DNA of 64,000 nucleotides, from contig CM082597.2 of NCBI GenBank assembly GCA_040954595.2, positions 4,836,001-4,900,000 of the forward strand. The letters are read 5' to 3'. Under the pieces are notes generated by a model that was given only the letters and a program-made list of their open reading frames with translations, ran no database searches and was not told the DNA's origin. This stretch comes from Balanoglossus misakiensis. Taxonomy: Eukaryota; Hemichordata. Positions within the stretch are counted from its first letter, which is position 1, and each line of letters begins with the position of its first letter. Shown here piece by piece: positions 61,715 to 64,000 of this stretch. The position numbers and the translations under genes were made by a program.

Positions 61715-64000
61715 GTGGCCTAAGTCACCACTTCGTTAGCGATTGACGACAGGATTTGTTGTTTTGCACAGCGTCTGCTGGGAACGCTAATCATTAATTG
61801 CTCTTGCATATCACACGCACTTATGGGTTAACCTTCACACCCATGACGTGCCAGTGCAGAGAGAGAGAGAGCCAATCCTCACACTTACTATTGATACAAG
61901 AATGTCAGCAACGTGCCACGCGAGTCAGCCTGTCACGGATAATGATTTCAAGATGTGTTCCGAAACTGTGAAAGGTGCCCTGACAGAGCTGTTGGTGGCG
62001 TCTTTGCGCGCACCCAGGTCGCCCTGACCTCTGACCTTCCGCGGAGAGCGCAAGTAACCCTCATCATTGATCTTCTGCAGTTTAGACTCAGACGCCATGT
62101 TACCTTTAGAACTTTCTCCGCCAAAGTTTGGTCTCACCCCATTATTTTCTAAGCTTAGATCTCTCTACTGAGAAATGGGGAGGAAGGGTTAAAAGATACA
62201 ACACATGGCGTTATTTTACATAAGTGTCTCACCTGGCATAATGCTTGGTGAACCAGTCTGCGTTTTCATTACAGATGTGTAAATTAGCATATCATTTGAC
62301 TTTAAATCATATGAAAGTACACGGGTGTTTGCTGAAACTCTAGCCTGTAGCACTCAGCGCAATTTAGCGCAATTTCTCCCTTCACATGTACTTGATAATG
62401 ACGTCTGAGAGTCAACAAGTGGTCGATTCAGGGAGTGGAGCGGTAATCATGGTACTTGTCAGGGCATGCTTTCACTGCAACTGTCGGCTTCTCTAATCAT
62501 CGTGACCCGTGAAATTGCATCAGGCTCGCTGTTTGAATGCGCGGCCACGACACAATGCCAAGGGTAGTTGTTTACAACCGAACTGGGTTACCCGAATCAG
62601 GTCAAATGTCACTAATAGCAGTAACAGACGCACAAATACCCCAAAACGCATTTCTTTTGGTACCAAGCGCAATTAACTGTAAAGAAAGTTTCTCCGGCAA
62701 GACTGTTTCGTTCATTAGGGCCCTCAGGGTTACTTTGGGCCTCCCGCATACCAAACACAGTCGAAGAAAAAATCACAAATTTGAAGAAACATAAAAAAAA
62801 ACTATTGTACAAAAGCAGTGGTTCTGTATGAGTATTCTGCGAGACAGAAACATGTGGAATTCAACAGCAAAAGTAGATTGAAACGTAGATAGTCCTCTGT
62901 AAGTTCACGAAAAGAAGATTGGGCGCCATTGCTCGACACAAATTGTCGTCTGCCGAGACAGTAGTGCGGCGTCAGTGTACTGATGCACTCTACTCGCTTA
63001 TCTCTGTCGCTTTCAAGCAAACATTGAACTTGGTCAATTTTGCTTTTCTTTATCTACATCTAATCAATATGCGAAATCCAATTCGATTTCTTTCACGCAG
63101 CAATGAATACCAATCTGTTGTTACAAGCCACTGAGCGTGACGTCTCATTTGCGATTTTCCACCATGCCCTCACGGCTAAAGTAAACTACTAGTGACATTT
63201 TTACTGTGAACATATGTACTTGATAAATGATATTATGTCTATAGTCGCTCTATGCAAAAAATCTGATTTCTTTAATATTGTCTAGTACAGTAAGCACATA
63301 TTGCTGTATTACAGACAGAATGTCAGTTGACTGGTATTCCAGTGTGTGCCGCCAACAACAACATTCCTGTTAATCGCTAAATAAAATCTGAAATGCAGAT
63401 TAGCAGATAATATCAACCGAACTAACTTCGATCTCATAAACATGTCAAATAACTACAACAACAGCGGTGACGATATGGGGGTGATCTAAAGTCATAGCGT
63501 GGAGTGACCTCATTTGTGACTGAAAATGTAGTTGGCAGTTTAATACGAAATTTCATTTTAGATCAGTTTTTGGTAAAAAGAAATCCGTATACTGACCCTC
63601 CAACTTTGCGTCACGCTACAAAGGCGTGAATCGAGCTCACGCGATGCCTGCCCGAACATCGTCCGACGAAATTATACTTGCGTGGGAGCGCTCTAGCGGA
63701 AAGCTGTTAATCATGCAATTTCTGGTGAATAATGCCGAAATTTTGCGCAAGTTCCAGAGTGTGTACACATGTAGACCAAGTTAAACGCTGACAGTGGTGG
63801 TTGTTTGTCTGTCTGTCTGGCTATCTGTCTGTTTGTTGGGACGGACTTTAATTATTGTGATCGAACGCGGCTGAGAAGTACATTGCCTTTTGCAATACAC
63901 GCAGATTCCCAGATGTCATCAAACTCTGTGAAGGCAGAAATTTCAATATTAAACCAGCTGGCATTCGCACAGGGACATAAACACGCGAAAAACAAAGATA
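61715..64000. other. Gene-free DNA to the window end
   Basis: No supported gene. It holds a short AG run near 61859 and a GTCT-type microsatellite at 63807-63836. Open frames are at most about 85 codons and are unrecognised. Confidence 0.45.
63807..63836 (+). repeat. GTCT microsatellite
   Basis: Interrupted GTCT tetramers. Confidence 0.8.

Overview
This window looks like non-coding-rich nuclear DNA from an invertebrate animal. It is AT-rich (about 60% by eye) and contains one clear protein-coding gene, no operon-like gene packing, and many small repeats, miniature inverted-repeat elements and minisatellites. The single clear gene is a thyrotropin-releasing-hormone-receptor-like class A GPCR. 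Together with a Penelope-type hammerhead ribozyme relic, this fits a marine invertebrate, perhaps a deuterostome such as a hemichordate, lancelet or echinoderm. That assignment is inference; nothing here fixes the species.

Layout: 1-38 kb has no gene I can support. It holds diverged dispersed repeats, a clean 118-bp MITE (5150-5267), short duplications, homopolymer tracts, and an unusual interrupted open frame at 1086-1979. From 38.26 to 40.89 kb two unrelated minisatellite arrays abut: seven periods of 128-136 bp, then twelve units of mostly 138-146 bp. From 41.4 to 43.6 kb there are two local duplications and a GC-rich island with two RE1-like motifs. From 45.4 to 47.0 kb, on the minus strand, lies the GPCR: an intronless coding exon with a probable 3' splice site 7 bp before the ATG and a candidate poly(A) signal downstream. 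From 49 to 64 kb there is more repeat-rich DNA: a foldback element with CAGAA-type pentamers (49.16-49.43 kb), a hammerhead ribozyme next to a 28-bp perfect inverted repeat (56.47-56.74 kb), a possible LINE 3' tail ending in a TGAA/ATGG microsatellite (about 61 kb), and a 181-bp MITE (61.53-61.71 kb) with a degraded relative at 36.44 kb.

No functional cooperation between genes can be described, since only one gene is supported. Small exons of other genes could be hidden in the gene-free stretches; without splice modelling, transcripts or homology searches I cannot see them. All repeats and the ribozyme were found by reading and aligning by eye.
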